Shown here one piece after another: positions 1 through 9,380 of a DNA stretch of 64,000 nucleotides. Positions within the stretch are counted from its first letter, which is position 1, and the number at the start of each line of letters is the position of its first letter. The notes under the pieces were generated by a model. It was given only the letters and a program-made list of their open reading frames with translations. It was not told the origin of the DNA and made no database searches. Where the stretch lies: the NCBI RefSeq assembly GCF_042468235.1, contig NZ_CP170386.1, forward strand, positions 310,001 to 374,000. The letters run 5' to 3'. Made by a program: the position numbers and the translations under genes. This DNA is from Lonepinella sp042468235 (GTDB lineage Bacteria; Pseudomonadota; Gammaproteobacteria; Enterobacterales; Pasteurellaceae).

Positions 1-1
1 A

Positions 2-1249
2 GATTTTTTAGTCAGAAAACAAGCTCAAGTAAGTGTGATCGATACTCGTGATAACCCTACAGGTGCTGAACAATTAGGGGCGGATATTCCGTTACATACA
101 GGCGGATTAAATCAACAATGGTTATTAGACAGTGATTTAATTGTGATTAGCCCAGGATTAGCAGTAAAAACCCCTGAAATTCAGACCGCACTTTCTGCTG
201 GTGTTGAAGTGGTAGGGGATATTGAATTATTCTGCCGTGAAGCCAATAAACCGATTATTGCCATTACAGGTTCGAATGGTAAAAGCACAGTGACTACGCT
301 GGTAGCAGAAATGGCAAAAGCAGATGGTTTGCGAGTTGGCATGGGGGGCAATATTGGAATTCCTGCATTATCGCTGTTAGAGAATGATTATGATCTTTAT
401 GTATTGGAACTTTCCAGCTTCCAGTTAGAAACTACTTACAGCCTAAAAGCTGCTGCGGCGACTGTGTTAAATGTCACCGAAGATCACATGAACCGTTATG
501 TGGATTTAGAAGATTATCGCCAAGCAAAATTGAAGATTTATGTGAATGCCGAAACTGCGGTGATAAATGGTGAAGATTTGTTGTCTAAAGAAGACGGTAA
601 GCAAAGTGCGAAACAGCAAGTCAGTTTTGCGGAACATAATGCGGATTATTGGTTAAAAACCGAAAACGGTAAACAATATTTAATGGCGAGTGATGAAGTG
701 ATTTTGCCTTGTGATGACGTGAAAATCAGCGGTCGTCATAATTATATGAATGCCTTGGCATCGATTGCTTTGGCTCGGGCGGTAGGCGTAAAAAATAAGG
801 GAATTTGCACCGCACTTCGTACTTTCACTGGACTCGATCACCGTTTCCAATTAGCCCATTTTGCCAATGGTGTGCGTTGGATTAATGATAGCAAAGCGAC
901 CAATGTCGGTAGTACGGTGGCGGCGTTAACGGGATTACATTTAAATGGTAAATTGCATTTATTATTAGGTGGTGACGGCAAAGGGGCGGATTTTAGCGAG
1001 TTAGAAAAGCTGATTAATAAGCCTGAAATTTTATGTTATTGCTTTGGTCAAGACGGTGCCGAATTAGCCAAATTATCGGCTCAAAGCCAATTATTTGATA
1101 CCATGGAACAAGCTATTCAAGCCTTGCGTCCATTGTTAAAATCAGGTGATATGGTGTTATTATCACCCGCTTGTGCGAGCCTAGATCAATTTAGTTCCTT
1201 TGAACAACGGGGTGAACAATTTACCCGTCTAGCACAGTCAGTTGAATAG
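2..1249 (+). CDS. murD: UDP-N-acetylmuramoylalanine--D-glutamate ligase MurD (5' end missing)
   Basis: Cytoplasmic Mur ligase that adds D-glutamate to UDP-MurNAc-L-Ala using ATP in peptidoglycan precursor synthesis. The frame is open to the first bases of the window, and those codons (DFLVRKQAQVSVIDTR) align with the N-terminal Rossmann part of E. coli MurD, so the gene is simply cut by the window edge; roughly 20 residues are missing. Visible marks are the P-loop ITGSNGKSTVTT, the NVTEDHMNRY segment and NDSKATN. The C-terminus (LLSPACASLDQF) is typical. It heads the surviving part of the dcw cluster, with ftsW 8 nt downstream. Confidence 0.97.
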   Translation, partial: DFLVRKQAQVSVIDTRDNPTGAEQLGADIPLHTGGLNQQWLLDSDLIVISPGLAVKTPEIQTALSAGVEVVGDIELFCREANKPIIAITGSNGKSTVTTLVAEMAKADGLRVGMGGNIGIPALSLLENDYDLYVLELSSFQLETTYSLKAAAATVLNVTEDHMNRYVDLEDYRQAKLKIYVNAETAVINGEDLLSKEDGKQSAKQQVSFAEHNADYWLKTENGKQYLMASDEVILPCDDVKISGRHNYMNALASIALARAVGVKNKGICTALRTFTGLDHRFQLAHFANGVRWINDSKATNVGSTVAALTGLHLNGKLHLLLGGDGKGADFSELEKLINKPEILCYCFGQDGAELAKLSAQSQLFDTMEQAIQALRPLLKSGDMVLLSPACASLDQFSSFEQRGEQFTRLAQSVE

Positions 1250-1257
1250 GATATGTC

Positions 1258-2448
1258 ATGGGGTTTTGGAGTAATTTAAAAGAGAGTTATCAACGCTGGA
1301 CAACCATTACGCCAAGTAATGTACTGTATGACCGCACACTGTTGTGGTTATTTGTGATCTTGCTGTTTATTGGTTTTATTATGGTTACATCAGCATCTAT
1401 TCCAGTGGGTACTCGTAATGAATTAGATCCTTTTTATTATGCTAAACGTGATGCCATGAATGTGGTATTGTCTTTTATTGTCTGTTATTTTTTCTTAAAA
1501 GTTCCGATGGATAAATGGGAAAAATACTATATGTGGGTTTTCTTTATTTCCATTATTTTATTGGTGGCGGTGGCGATTCCTGGTATTGGTAAATCAGTCA
1601 ATGGAGCTAGACGTTGGCTGCCTTTTCCTTTATTTAGTTTCCAGCCTGCGGAATTTGCTAAGTTAGCTTTAATTTGTTTTTTAGCCAGCTATTTTACTCG
1701 CCGTTACGATGAAGTGCGTAGCCGTAAACTCAGTGCGGTGAAACCTTTCCTTGTAGTGGGGGTAATGGGGGCGTTTTTATTATTACAACCAGATTTAGGT
1801 AGTACAGTGGTATTATTCGTGATTACCTTTGGCTTGTTGTTTATTGTCGGGGCACATTTTTTACAATTTGTGTTATTAATGGGCTTAGGTGTCGTATTAT
1901 TTGTGTGGTTAGTATTAACTTCCGCCTATCGTTTAAAGCGTTTAACGGGGTTTATGGATCCTTTCCAAGACCCTTACGGTACAGGGTTTCAGTTGTCTAA
2001 CTCATTAATGGCATTTGGACGAGGTGAATTTTTTGGTGAGGGCTTAGGCAATTCTATTCAAAAATTAGAATATTTACCCGAAGCACATACTGACTTTGTG
2101 ATGGCGGTAATGGGCGAAGAATTTGGCTTTTTAGGCATATTGTTAATGGTTTTCCTATTAGCGGCTTTGGTTTTCCGAGCCATGAAAATTGGTAAAGAGT
2201 CTTTATTATTAGAACAACGTTTTAAAGGCTTTTTTGCGTTTGGCATTAGCTTTTGGATTTTCTTCCAAGGTTTTGTGAATTTAGGTATGGCGTTAGGCTT
2301 ATTACCGACCAAAGGATTAACCTTTCCATTAGTCAGTTATGGTGGTTCGAGTGTGATTATTATGTCTATTAGTATTGCCATTTTATTACGGATTGATCAT
2401 GAAAATAGGCTTATGCGTGGTGGTCATGCGAGATTACGAGATGATTAA
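1258..2448 (+). CDS. ftsW: Septal peptidoglycan polymerase FtsW (SEDS family)
   Basis: Inner-membrane SEDS glycosyltransferase that polymerises septal peptidoglycan with FtsI during division. The 396-residue product is highly hydrophobic, with about ten membrane segments starting near residue 28. Family signatures are visible: FQPAEFAKLALI after the first third, the periplasmic stretch around GTGFQLSNSLMAFGRG and LPEAHTDFV, and LPTKGLTFPLVSYGGSS near the end. The short cytoplasmic N-terminus before the first membrane span fits FtsW rather than RodA, as does its place between murD and murG. Confidence 0.97.
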   Translation: MGFWSNLKESYQRWTTITPSNVLYDRTLLWLFVILLFIGFIMVTSASIPVGTRNELDPFYYAKRDAMNVVLSFIVCYFFLKVPMDKWEKYYMWVFFISIILLVAVAIPGIGKSVNGARRWLPFPLFSFQPAEFAKLALICFLASYFTRRYDEVRSRKLSAVKPFLVVGVMGAFLLLQPDLGSTVVLFVITFGLLFIVGAHFLQFVLLMGLGVVLFVWLVLTSAYRLKRLTGFMDPFQDPYGTGFQLSNSLMAFGRGEFFGEGLGNSIQKLEYLPEAHTDFVMAVMGEEFGFLGILLMVFLLAALVFRAMKIGKESLLLEQRFKGFFAFGISFWIFFQGFVNLGMALGLLPTKGLTFPLVSYGGSSVIIMSISIAILLRIDHENRLMRGGHARLRDD

Positions 2449-2470
2449 AAATTTTTCGGGGATAAATTAG

Positions 2471-3553
2471 GTGCAACAGAATAAAGAAAAAAAACGATTA
2501 TTAGTGATGGCGGGTGGCACTGGCGGTCATGTTTTTCCAGCCATTGCAGTAGCACAATATTTACAGCAACAAGGTTGGGAAATTTGCTGGTTAGGCACCG
2601 CCGACCGTATGGAAGCCCAACTTGTCCCTAAACATGGTATTCCAATTAAATTTATTCAAATTTCTGGCTTGCGTGGTAAAGGTATCGGAGCATTATTGAA
2701 AGCGCCTTTTGCGATCACCAAAGCGATATTGCAAGCTCGTAAAATTATCCAACAATATCAACCCCATGCGGTGTTAGGTATGGGAGGTTATGTGTCGGGT
2801 CCGGGTGGTATTGCGGCTAAACTTTGTGGTGTGCCAGTGATTTTACATGAACAAAATGCCGTGGCTGGACTCACCAATAAATGGTTAGCTAAAATCGCTA
2901 AAGCGGTATTGCAAGCCTTTCCAACCGCTTTTCCTGATGCCGAAGTGGTGGGTAATCCAGTACGTGCGGATTTGTTTCAAATGGCAAGTCCAGAACAACG
3001 TTTTACGCAACGTTTAGCCCATAATAATGGTAAATTAAGAATCCTTGTGGTGGGTGGAAGCCAAGGGGCGAGAGTGTTAAATCAAACCATTCCGCAAGTG
3101 GTGGCTCGGTTAGCTGATAAATTAGATGTCCGTCATCAAGTTGGAGCAGGTTCGGTAGAAAATGTTACTGCACTTTATCCAGAAAATGTGCGAAGTGAGG
3201 TGAAAATTAGCGAATTTATTGATAATATGGCAGAAGCCTACGCTTGGGCAGATTTAGTGATTTGTCGTTCGGGTGCATTGACAGTATGTGAATTAGCCGC
3301 AGTGGGAACGCCAGCGATTTTTGTGCCGTTCCAACATAAGGATCGTCAACAATATTTAAATGCTAAATATTTGGCAGATGCAAACGCTGCTTATATCGTT
3401 GAGCAAGCAGATTTGAATGTTGATGTTTTGGTGAAGTTAATCAATGAATTAGATTTAAATAAATTACAGCAAATGGCAATTAATGCAAAATCCATGGCAA
3501 CGCCGTTGTCTGCTCAACGTGTAGCAGAAGTGATTATACAAAATGCCAATTAA
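2471..3553 (+). CDS. murG: UDP-GlcNAc:undecaprenyl-pyrophosphoryl-MurNAc-pentapeptide transferase MurG
   Basis: Peripheral inner-membrane GT28 enzyme that converts lipid I to lipid II. At 360 residues it has the usual length. The N-terminal GGTGGHVFPAIAVA loop, the central GGSQGARVLN loop and the donor-site stretch CRSGALTVCELAAVGTPAIF are all present. Translation most likely begins at a GTG (MQQNKEKKRL); no better in-frame ATG lies upstream of the conserved glycine-rich loop. It sits 22 nt after ftsW and 24 nt before murC in one transcription direction. Confidence 0.97.
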   Translation: MQQNKEKKRLLVMAGGTGGHVFPAIAVAQYLQQQGWEICWLGTADRMEAQLVPKHGIPIKFIQISGLRGKGIGALLKAPFAITKAILQARKIIQQYQPHAVLGMGGYVSGPGGIAAKLCGVPVILHEQNAVAGLTNKWLAKIAKAVLQAFPTAFPDAEVVGNPVRADLFQMASPEQRFTQRLAHNNGKLRILVVGGSQGARVLNQTIPQVVARLADKLDVRHQVGAGSVENVTALYPENVRSEVKISEFIDNMAEAYAWADLVICRSGALTVCELAAVGTPAIFVPFQHKDRQQYLNAKYLADANAAYIVEQADLNVDVLVKLINELDLNKLQQMAINAKSMATPLSAQRVAEVIIQNAN

Positions 3554-3577
3554 AATTAAGAAAGTGAGATAATAAAA

Positions 3578-5020
3578 ATGACACAATCACAAGAAACGAT
3601 TAGACAAGCAAAAATTAGACAATCTGTGCCAAGTATGCGACGAGTTCGCCAAATTCACTTCGTAGGGATTGGCGGTGCTGGAATGGGCGGTATTGCGGAA
3701 GTACTATTAAATGAGGGCTATGCCGTCACGGGATCGGATATTGCAGAAAGTGCGGTGACAAATCGTTTAATTTCTTTAGGGGCAAAAATTTATTTTTCTC
3801 ATCAAGCAGAAAATGTGCAAGATGCCAGCGTAGTGGTAGTTTCCAGTGCGATTAAGCCAGATAATGTGGAAGTGGTGGCAGCCCATGAGAAACGGATTCC
3901 AGTGATTCAACGCGCTCAAATGTTAGCTGAAATTATGCGTTTCCGTCATGGTATTGCGATTGCAGGAACGCACGGAAAAACCACGACAACGGCGATGATT
4001 TCAATGATTTATACCCAAGCAGGTTTAGATCCGACCTTTGTCAATGGGGGATTAGTGAAATCTGCTGGTACTAATGCTTATTTAGGGGCAAGTCGTTATT
4101 TAATTGCCGAAGCAGATGAAAGTGATGCCTCATTTTTACATTTACAACCCATGGTGTCTGTGGTGACAAATATTGAACCAGACCACATGGAAACCTATCA
4201 TGGTGATTTTGAAGAAATGAAACGGACGTATGTGAATTTCTTACACAATTTGCCGTTTTATGGTTTAGCCGTGATGTGTGCGGACGATGATGTGCTGATG
4301 GAATTAGTACCTCAAGTGGGACGCCAAGTGATGACTTATGGTTTTAGCGAAAAAGCCGATTATCGTATTGAGAATTACGAGCAAACAGGTTTTCAAGGAC
4401 ATTATGATGTGATTACCCCAACGGGTGAACGAATTAATGTGTTATTAAATGTACCAGGTAAACACAATGCGTTAAATGCCACCGCAGCTTTAGTGGTAGC
4501 CAAAGAAGAAGGCATTAACAATGATGCGATTTTAGCCGCACTTGCCGATTTCCAAGGGGCTGGTCGTCGTTTCGATCAATTGGGTGAGTTTATTCGCCCG
4601 AATGGTAAAGTGATGTTGATAGATGATTATGGTCATCATCCTACTGAAGTCGGCGTTACCATTCAAGCGGCTCGTTCAGGCTGGCAAAATAAACGGGTTG
4701 TGATGATTTTCCAACCGCACCGTTATTCTCGTACACGGGATTTATTTGATGATTTTGTGCAGGTATTATCGCAAGTAGATGTATTAGTCTTACTTGATGT
4801 GTACGCTGCAGGAGAACAACCGATTGCTGGAGCGGATAGCCGTTCGTTAGCTCGTTCTATTCGTAATTTAGGCAAAGTTGACCCAATTTTTGTGGCGGAT
4901 CATAGTCAGTTACCTGAAATTATGGATCAAATCCTACAAGATGGTGATTTAATTTTGGCACAAGGGGCGGGCAATGTGAGTAAACTTTCTCGCAATCTTG
5001 TGGAATTGTGGACGAAATAA
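3578..5020 (+). CDS. murC: UDP-N-acetylmuramate--L-alanine ligase MurC
   Basis: Cytoplasmic Mur ligase that adds the first residue, L-alanine, to UDP-MurNAc. The 480-residue protein shows the N-terminal nucleotide-sugar site HFVGIGGAGMGGIAEVL, the ATP loop AGTHGKTTTTAM near residue 127, EADESDASF, and NIEPDHMETYH. Length and order match the family. It is followed after 27 nt by ddl, the usual dcw order. Confidence 0.97.
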   Translation: MTQSQETIRQAKIRQSVPSMRRVRQIHFVGIGGAGMGGIAEVLLNEGYAVTGSDIAESAVTNRLISLGAKIYFSHQAENVQDASVVVVSSAIKPDNVEVVAAHEKRIPVIQRAQMLAEIMRFRHGIAIAGTHGKTTTTAMISMIYTQAGLDPTFVNGGLVKSAGTNAYLGASRYLIAEADESDASFLHLQPMVSVVTNIEPDHMETYHGDFEEMKRTYVNFLHNLPFYGLAVMCADDDVLMELVPQVGRQVMTYGFSEKADYRIENYEQTGFQGHYDVITPTGERINVLLNVPGKHNALNATAALVVAKEEGINNDAILAALADFQGAGRRFDQLGEFIRPNGKVMLIDDYGHHPTEVGVTIQAARSGWQNKRVVMIFQPHRYSRTRDLFDDFVQVLSQVDVLVLLDVYAAGEQPIAGADSRSLARSIRNLGKVDPIFVADHSQLPEIMDQILQDGDLILAQGAGNVSKLSRNLVELWTK

Positions 5021-5047
5021 GCAGAATAAAAGTAAAGAGATAATTCA

Positions 5048-5971
5048 ATGAAACCATTAAAACAACAAAAAATCGCTGTATTATTAGGTGGTACATCAGC
5101 AGAACGTGATGTTTCCTTAAATTCAGGGGCTGCTGTATTGCAAGCGTTACGCACACAAGGCTATGATGCTCACCCACTCGACCCAAAAGAAATCAGCGTA
5201 GCTGAATTAAGCGAACAGGGCTTTGATCGTGCCTTTAATATTTTGCACGGACGGGGGGGCGAAGACGGTGTTATTCAAGGCGTATTGGAACAAATCGGCT
5301 TGCCATATACGGGTTGTGGAGTTATGACATCTGCATTAACCATGGATAAAATGCGAACTAAAATGTTATGGAAAGGCTTTGGTTTACCGATTGCTGATAT
5401 GGAAATTGTCACTAAAAACACCGCACTTTCACTCGATCCGCAAGCAGTGGTGGCTCGCTTAGGTTTGCCATTAATGGTAAAACCTTCACGTGAAGGTTCC
5501 AGCGTTGGGTTGACTAAAGTCAAAGCGGTGGAAGATTTAAAAGCCGCAGTAGAGTTAGCCCTACAACATGATGATACGGTATTAATTGAAGAATGGTTGT
5601 CTGGTGATGAATTGACTGTGCCAGTATTAGGTGATGAAGTGTTGCCAGCGGTACAAATTGTTTCCGAGGGTGAATTTTATGATTATGAAGCGAAATATAT
5701 TTCTGATAATACACAATATATTTGCCCGATGCCATTAAGTGATGAACGTTGGCAAGAATTACGTAGCTTGGTGAAACGTGCTTATGACGTGGTCGGTTGT
5801 CGTGGTTGGAGTCGAATTGATGTGATGACCGATAGCAAAGGAAATTTCCGTTTAGTAGAAGTGAATACCACACCAGGAATGACGAGCCACAGCCTATTTC
5901 CAAAATCAGCTAAAACGGTGGGTTATTCTTTTGAGCAGTTGGTGGAAAAAATCTTGGAGTTAAGTGTTTAA
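5048..5971 (+). CDS. ddl: D-alanine--D-alanine ligase
   Basis: ATP-grasp enzyme that makes the D-Ala-D-Ala dipeptide used by MurF. At 307 residues it has DdlB length. Recognisable elements are LLGGTSAERDVSLNSG at the N-terminus, LHGRGGEDGVIQG, KPSREGSSVGL and the magnesium/substrate segment EVNTTPGMTSHSLFPKSA. Its stop overlaps the ftsQ start by one base (TAATG), implying translational coupling. The dcw location supports ddlB as the specific orthologue. Confidence 0.96.
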   Translation: MKPLKQQKIAVLLGGTSAERDVSLNSGAAVLQALRTQGYDAHPLDPKEISVAELSEQGFDRAFNILHGRGGEDGVIQGVLEQIGLPYTGCGVMTSALTMDKMRTKMLWKGFGLPIADMEIVTKNTALSLDPQAVVARLGLPLMVKPSREGSSVGLTKVKAVEDLKAAVELALQHDDTVLIEEWLSGDELTVPVLGDEVLPAVQIVSEGEFYDYEAKYISDNTQYICPMPLSDERWQELRSLVKRAYDVVGCRGWSRIDVMTDSKGNFRLVEVNTTPGMTSHSLFPKSAKTVGYSFEQLVEKILELSV

Positions 5972-6744
5972 TGTCCGTGATTAAACGTAAATCGAAGCAG
6001 AATACAGTCAAAATGCCAGAGTTTGATCTGAAAAGTTTAATTCAGATCAAACCATTACTTTTGCTATTGTGCTTAGGTTTGCTATATTATACTTATACCA
6101 ACTGGCAAAACTGGTTAGAAAAATTAGACGATAAACCGATTAGTTCTTTTGCATTGTTAGGTTCGCCACAATATACCACTTATTCAGATGTGCGCGATCA
6201 AATTTTACAAATCGGTGAATTAAAAGGTTTTTTCGGGCAAGATGTGAATGCGGTGCGAGACCAAATCCAGAGTATGCCTTGGATAAAAGGAGCATTAGTT
6301 CGTAAAATTTGGCCTGATCGGTTGAGTATTTTAGTCATAGAATATACACCAGTAGCTTATTGGAATGAGAATGAATTTGTTACCAGTGATGGTACAGTGT
6401 TTAGTCTGCCTTTTGATAAACTAAAAAATACCGATATGCCACGGTTATTTGGCTCAGATTATCAAAGTAAGGAAGTGCTAGAAGCATGGTATAAAATCTA
6501 TAAAGATTTAAAAGCAAAAAATTTAAACCTAAAGACCCTAGCAGTAAACGAACGGGGTTCTTGGGAGATTATGTTAGATAACGACATTACCTTAAAATTA
6601 GGACGTGGCGAGTGGAAAAGTAAGATTGATCGTTTTGTGACAATTTATCCACAAATTGAAGTGCCAGAAAATAAAAAAATTAATTATGTTGATCTAAGAT
6701 ATAAAGTGGGTGCGGCAGTGAATTTCACTGATATTATTAAATAA
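5971..6744 (+). CDS. ftsQ: Cell division protein FtsQ
   Basis: Bitopic inner-membrane divisome protein linking FtsB/FtsL to the septal machinery. The 257-residue product has a basic cytoplasmic N-terminus, one membrane span at about residues 30-47 (IKPLLLLLCLGLLYYTY), then a POTRA domain starting around residue 56 (ISSFALLGSPQYTTYSDVRDQ region) and an FtsQ beta domain. FtsQ sequences diverge, so the identification rests on topology plus position between ddl and ftsA; both are convincing. Confidence 0.93.
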   Translation: MSVIKRKSKQNTVKMPEFDLKSLIQIKPLLLLLCLGLLYYTYTNWQNWLEKLDDKPISSFALLGSPQYTTYSDVRDQILQIGELKGFFGQDVNAVRDQIQSMPWIKGALVRKIWPDRLSILVIEYTPVAYWNENEFVTSDGTVFSLPFDKLKNTDMPRLFGSDYQSKEVLEAWYKIYKDLKAKNLNLKTLAVNERGSWEIMLDNDITLKLGRGEWKSKIDRFVTIYPQIEVPENKKINYVDLRYKVGAAVNFTDIIK

Positions 6745-6761
6745 ACAGCGAAGTGATGAAT

Positions 6762-8054
6762 ATGGCAAAAATTGTAGAATCAAAAACCATTGTGGGGTTA
6801 GAAGTTGGCACGTCAAAAGTGGTGGCGGTGGTAGGCGAGATATTACCTGATGGCGTAGTGAATGTGCTGGGTTATGGCAGTTGTCCATCTAAAGGCATTG
6901 ATAAAGGTAGCATTACAGATTTATCTGCGGTGGTGAAATCTATTCAACGAGCCATTGAAAGTGCGGAAGCTGTTGCGGACTGTCAAATTATATCCGTCAC
7001 CCTTGCGATTACCGGAAAACATATTCAAAGTCTAAATGATAGTGGTCTTGAACCCATTGCCAACAACGAAGTGACGCAAGATGAAATTGATTCCGCTATG
7101 CATACCGCAAGTTCAGTTAAATTACCTGAAGGTTTGTCTTTATTGCACGTTATTCCACAAGAATATGCCGTCGATCAGCAACAAAATATTAAGAATCCAT
7201 TAGGTTTACAAGGCATGCGTTTAAAAGCACAGGCACATTTAATCGGTTGTCATCAAGCTTGGTTAAGTAATCTACAAAAAGCGGTAGAACAGTGCGGTTT
7301 AAAAGTAGATAAAGTCGTCTTTTCTGGCTTGGCATCAAGTTATTCGGTGTTAACTGAAGATGAGAAAGATTTAGGCGTTTGCTTGGTGGATTTTGGGGCA
7401 GGTTCCATGGATATTATGGTATATACCAATGGAGCATTACGTTACAGTAAGGTGATCCCTTATGGGGGGAATGATATTACTGATTTTGTGGCTCAGAGTT
7501 TAACTACATCTCGTCATGAAGCCGAAAATATTAAAATTAATTACGGAAGCGCGGTTAATCCTAGCCAAGATTTAATTGAACATTTTGCCAAGAAAAAGGT
7601 CGAAGTAGCAGGACTTGGTGGAACGACTGCACGTACCTTTAGCAAAGCGCAAATTGTAGATGTGACATCAAAATGTTATGCTGATTTGTTGTTTGTGGTA
7701 AAAAATGAGTTAGATAATTTACGTCAAGAGCTGATTAAAAAAGATGTTAAAGCGGATTTAATTGCTGGTGTTGTATTAACCGGTGGTGGGGCGAATATGG
7801 AAGATATTGCAAAATGTGCCACGGAAATTTTTGGGTTTCATGTGCGTGTTGGTCATCCATTGAACATCACAGGATTAACGGATTATGTGAATAAACCACA
7901 ATATGCGACTGTACTCGGTTTATTACAGTATAGCCATCATAATGATGAAGAAAATACTCGATTAATAGAGAGTTTTACATCCGAAGGCAGTTTTTTAGGC
8001 TCAATTTGGGGTGGAATGAAAGAAATTTTGAAGAAAGTTGGCTCTGAGTTTTGA
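6762..8054 (+). CDS. ftsA: Cell division protein FtsA
   Basis: Actin-like ATPase that anchors FtsZ to the membrane and recruits late divisome proteins. From the chosen ATG the product is 430 residues. The nucleotide-binding phosphate loop VGLEVGTSKVVAVVGE, DCQIISVTLAITGKHI and ITGLTDYVN are family hallmarks, and the C-terminal end (SIWGGMKEILKKVG) is the amphipathic membrane-targeting helix. The frame is open slightly further upstream (GTG at 6753, ATG at 6756), but ATG 6762 has the best-spaced purine-rich ribosome site (GCGAAG) and starts at the conserved MAKIVESK. Confidence 0.95.
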   Translation: MAKIVESKTIVGLEVGTSKVVAVVGEILPDGVVNVLGYGSCPSKGIDKGSITDLSAVVKSIQRAIESAEAVADCQIISVTLAITGKHIQSLNDSGLEPIANNEVTQDEIDSAMHTASSVKLPEGLSLLHVIPQEYAVDQQQNIKNPLGLQGMRLKAQAHLIGCHQAWLSNLQKAVEQCGLKVDKVVFSGLASSYSVLTEDEKDLGVCLVDFGAGSMDIMVYTNGALRYSKVIPYGGNDITDFVAQSLTTSRHEAENIKINYGSAVNPSQDLIEHFAKKKVEVAGLGGTTARTFSKAQIVDVTSKCYADLLFVVKNELDNLRQELIKKDVKADLIAGVVLTGGGANMEDIAKCATEIFGFHVRVGHPLNITGLTDYVNKPQYATVLGLLQYSHHNDEENTRLIESFTSEGSFLGSIWGGMKEILKKVGSEF

Positions 8055-8140
8055 TAATTTTGCATTTTTCATCTACAATAGGAAGAATTTTAGAATAGTT
8101 TATGTGCTAGGCTCTTTAGCAGCACCCACGGAGAATATAA

Positions 8141-9340
8141 ATGTTTGACCCGGTACAATATGATTTTGATGACGAAGTCGGTCGCACGCTGATTAAAGTA
8201 GTCGGCGTTGGTGGCGGTGGTGGTAATGCCGTTAACCATATGGTGGATAGTTTACTGAATAATGGCGGTTCACTTGTTGGAGAAGATTCTCTTGCGAGTG
8301 ATGAACATGGTGAAATTATCTTCTATGCGGTAAATACGGATGCTCAGGCTTTACGCAAAAGTAAGGTTCAACAAACTGTACAAATCGGTGCAGAAACCAC
8401 ACGTGGTTTAGGAGCTGGAGCTAATCCAAATGTAGGGCGTAAAGCTGCCGAAGACGATCAAGAGGCGATTCGGGCGATGCTTGAGGGTGCGGATATGGTC
8501 TTTATTGCAGCAGGTATGGGAGGTGGTACAGGTACTGGTGCTGCACCTATTGTTGCACAAGTAGCAAAAGAATTAGGCATTCTTACCGTTGCTGTGGTGA
8601 CTAAACCGTTCTCTTTTGAAGGTAAAAAACGCATGGCGTTTGCGGAATTGGGTATTAAAGAGCTGTCCAAACATGTGGATTCTTTAATTAGTATTCCGAA
8701 TGAAAAATTATTAAAGGTATTAGGTAAAAATACTACTTTAGTTCAAGCATTTTCTACAGTAAATGATATTCTTCGTAATGCTGTGACAGGTATTTCTGAT
8801 ATGATTACTGCACCGGGATTAATTAACGTTGACTTTGCTGATGTGCGTACTGTTATGTCAGAAATGGGACGTGCTATGATGGGTTCTGGTATTGCCAAAG
8901 GTGCATCAAGTGATGGACGTGCTGAAAAAGCTGCTCAAGATGCTGTGGCCAGTCCATTATTGGAAGATGTTGATTTATCTGGTGCTAAAGGGGTATTAGT
9001 CAATATTACCGCTGGTTTAGATTTAGGTTTAGATGAATTCTATGCGGTAGGTGATATTATTCGTTCTTTCGCTTCGGATGAGGCAACCGTAGTGGTGGGT
9101 ACCAGCTTAGTACCGGAAATGTCAGATGAAATTCGTGTGACTATTGTTGCTACGGGGATTGGTGATGCGGAAGAGCCTGTGGCAGCCGTTACTCAAACAG
9201 TGGGTCAGGTAAGACAACCGTCGGGATTACAAGAGCAACAAACTTCAACATATCAAAAGCCACTTGAAACAGCACGACCAACACCATTAAATAATAATGA
9301 TGTATTTAAACCTGCTTTTTTACGTGGTAATAATAGCTAA
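8141..9340 (+). CDS. ftsZ: Cell division GTPase FtsZ
   Basis: Tubulin-like GTPase that forms the Z ring. The 399-residue protein carries the tubulin signature AGMGGGTGTGAAP, the GGGGGNAVNHM loop and NVDFADVRTVM, and ends in a C-terminal conserved peptide (DVFKPAFLRG) that binds FtsA and ZipA. Compared with E. coli FtsZ there is an extra run of roughly 15-20 residues between the NAVNHM helix and FYAVNTDAQ (around residues 43-64), also known from Haemophilus. The C-terminal linker is short. It lies 86 nt after ftsA. Confidence 0.97.
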   Translation: MFDPVQYDFDDEVGRTLIKVVGVGGGGGNAVNHMVDSLLNNGGSLVGEDSLASDEHGEIIFYAVNTDAQALRKSKVQQTVQIGAETTRGLGAGANPNVGRKAAEDDQEAIRAMLEGADMVFIAAGMGGGTGTGAAPIVAQVAKELGILTVAVVTKPFSFEGKKRMAFAELGIKELSKHVDSLISIPNEKLLKVLGKNTTLVQAFSTVNDILRNAVTGISDMITAPGLINVDFADVRTVMSEMGRAMMGSGIAKGASSDGRAEKAAQDAVASPLLEDVDLSGAKGVLVNITAGLDLGLDEFYAVGDIIRSFASDEATVVVGTSLVPEMSDEIRVTIVATGIGDAEEPVAAVTQTVGQVRQPSGLQEQQTSTYQKPLETARPTPLNNNDVFKPAFLRGNNS

Positions 9341-9380
9341 AACAAAATGTTAGTCATTTTGTAAAAAGTTGAGAAGATTT

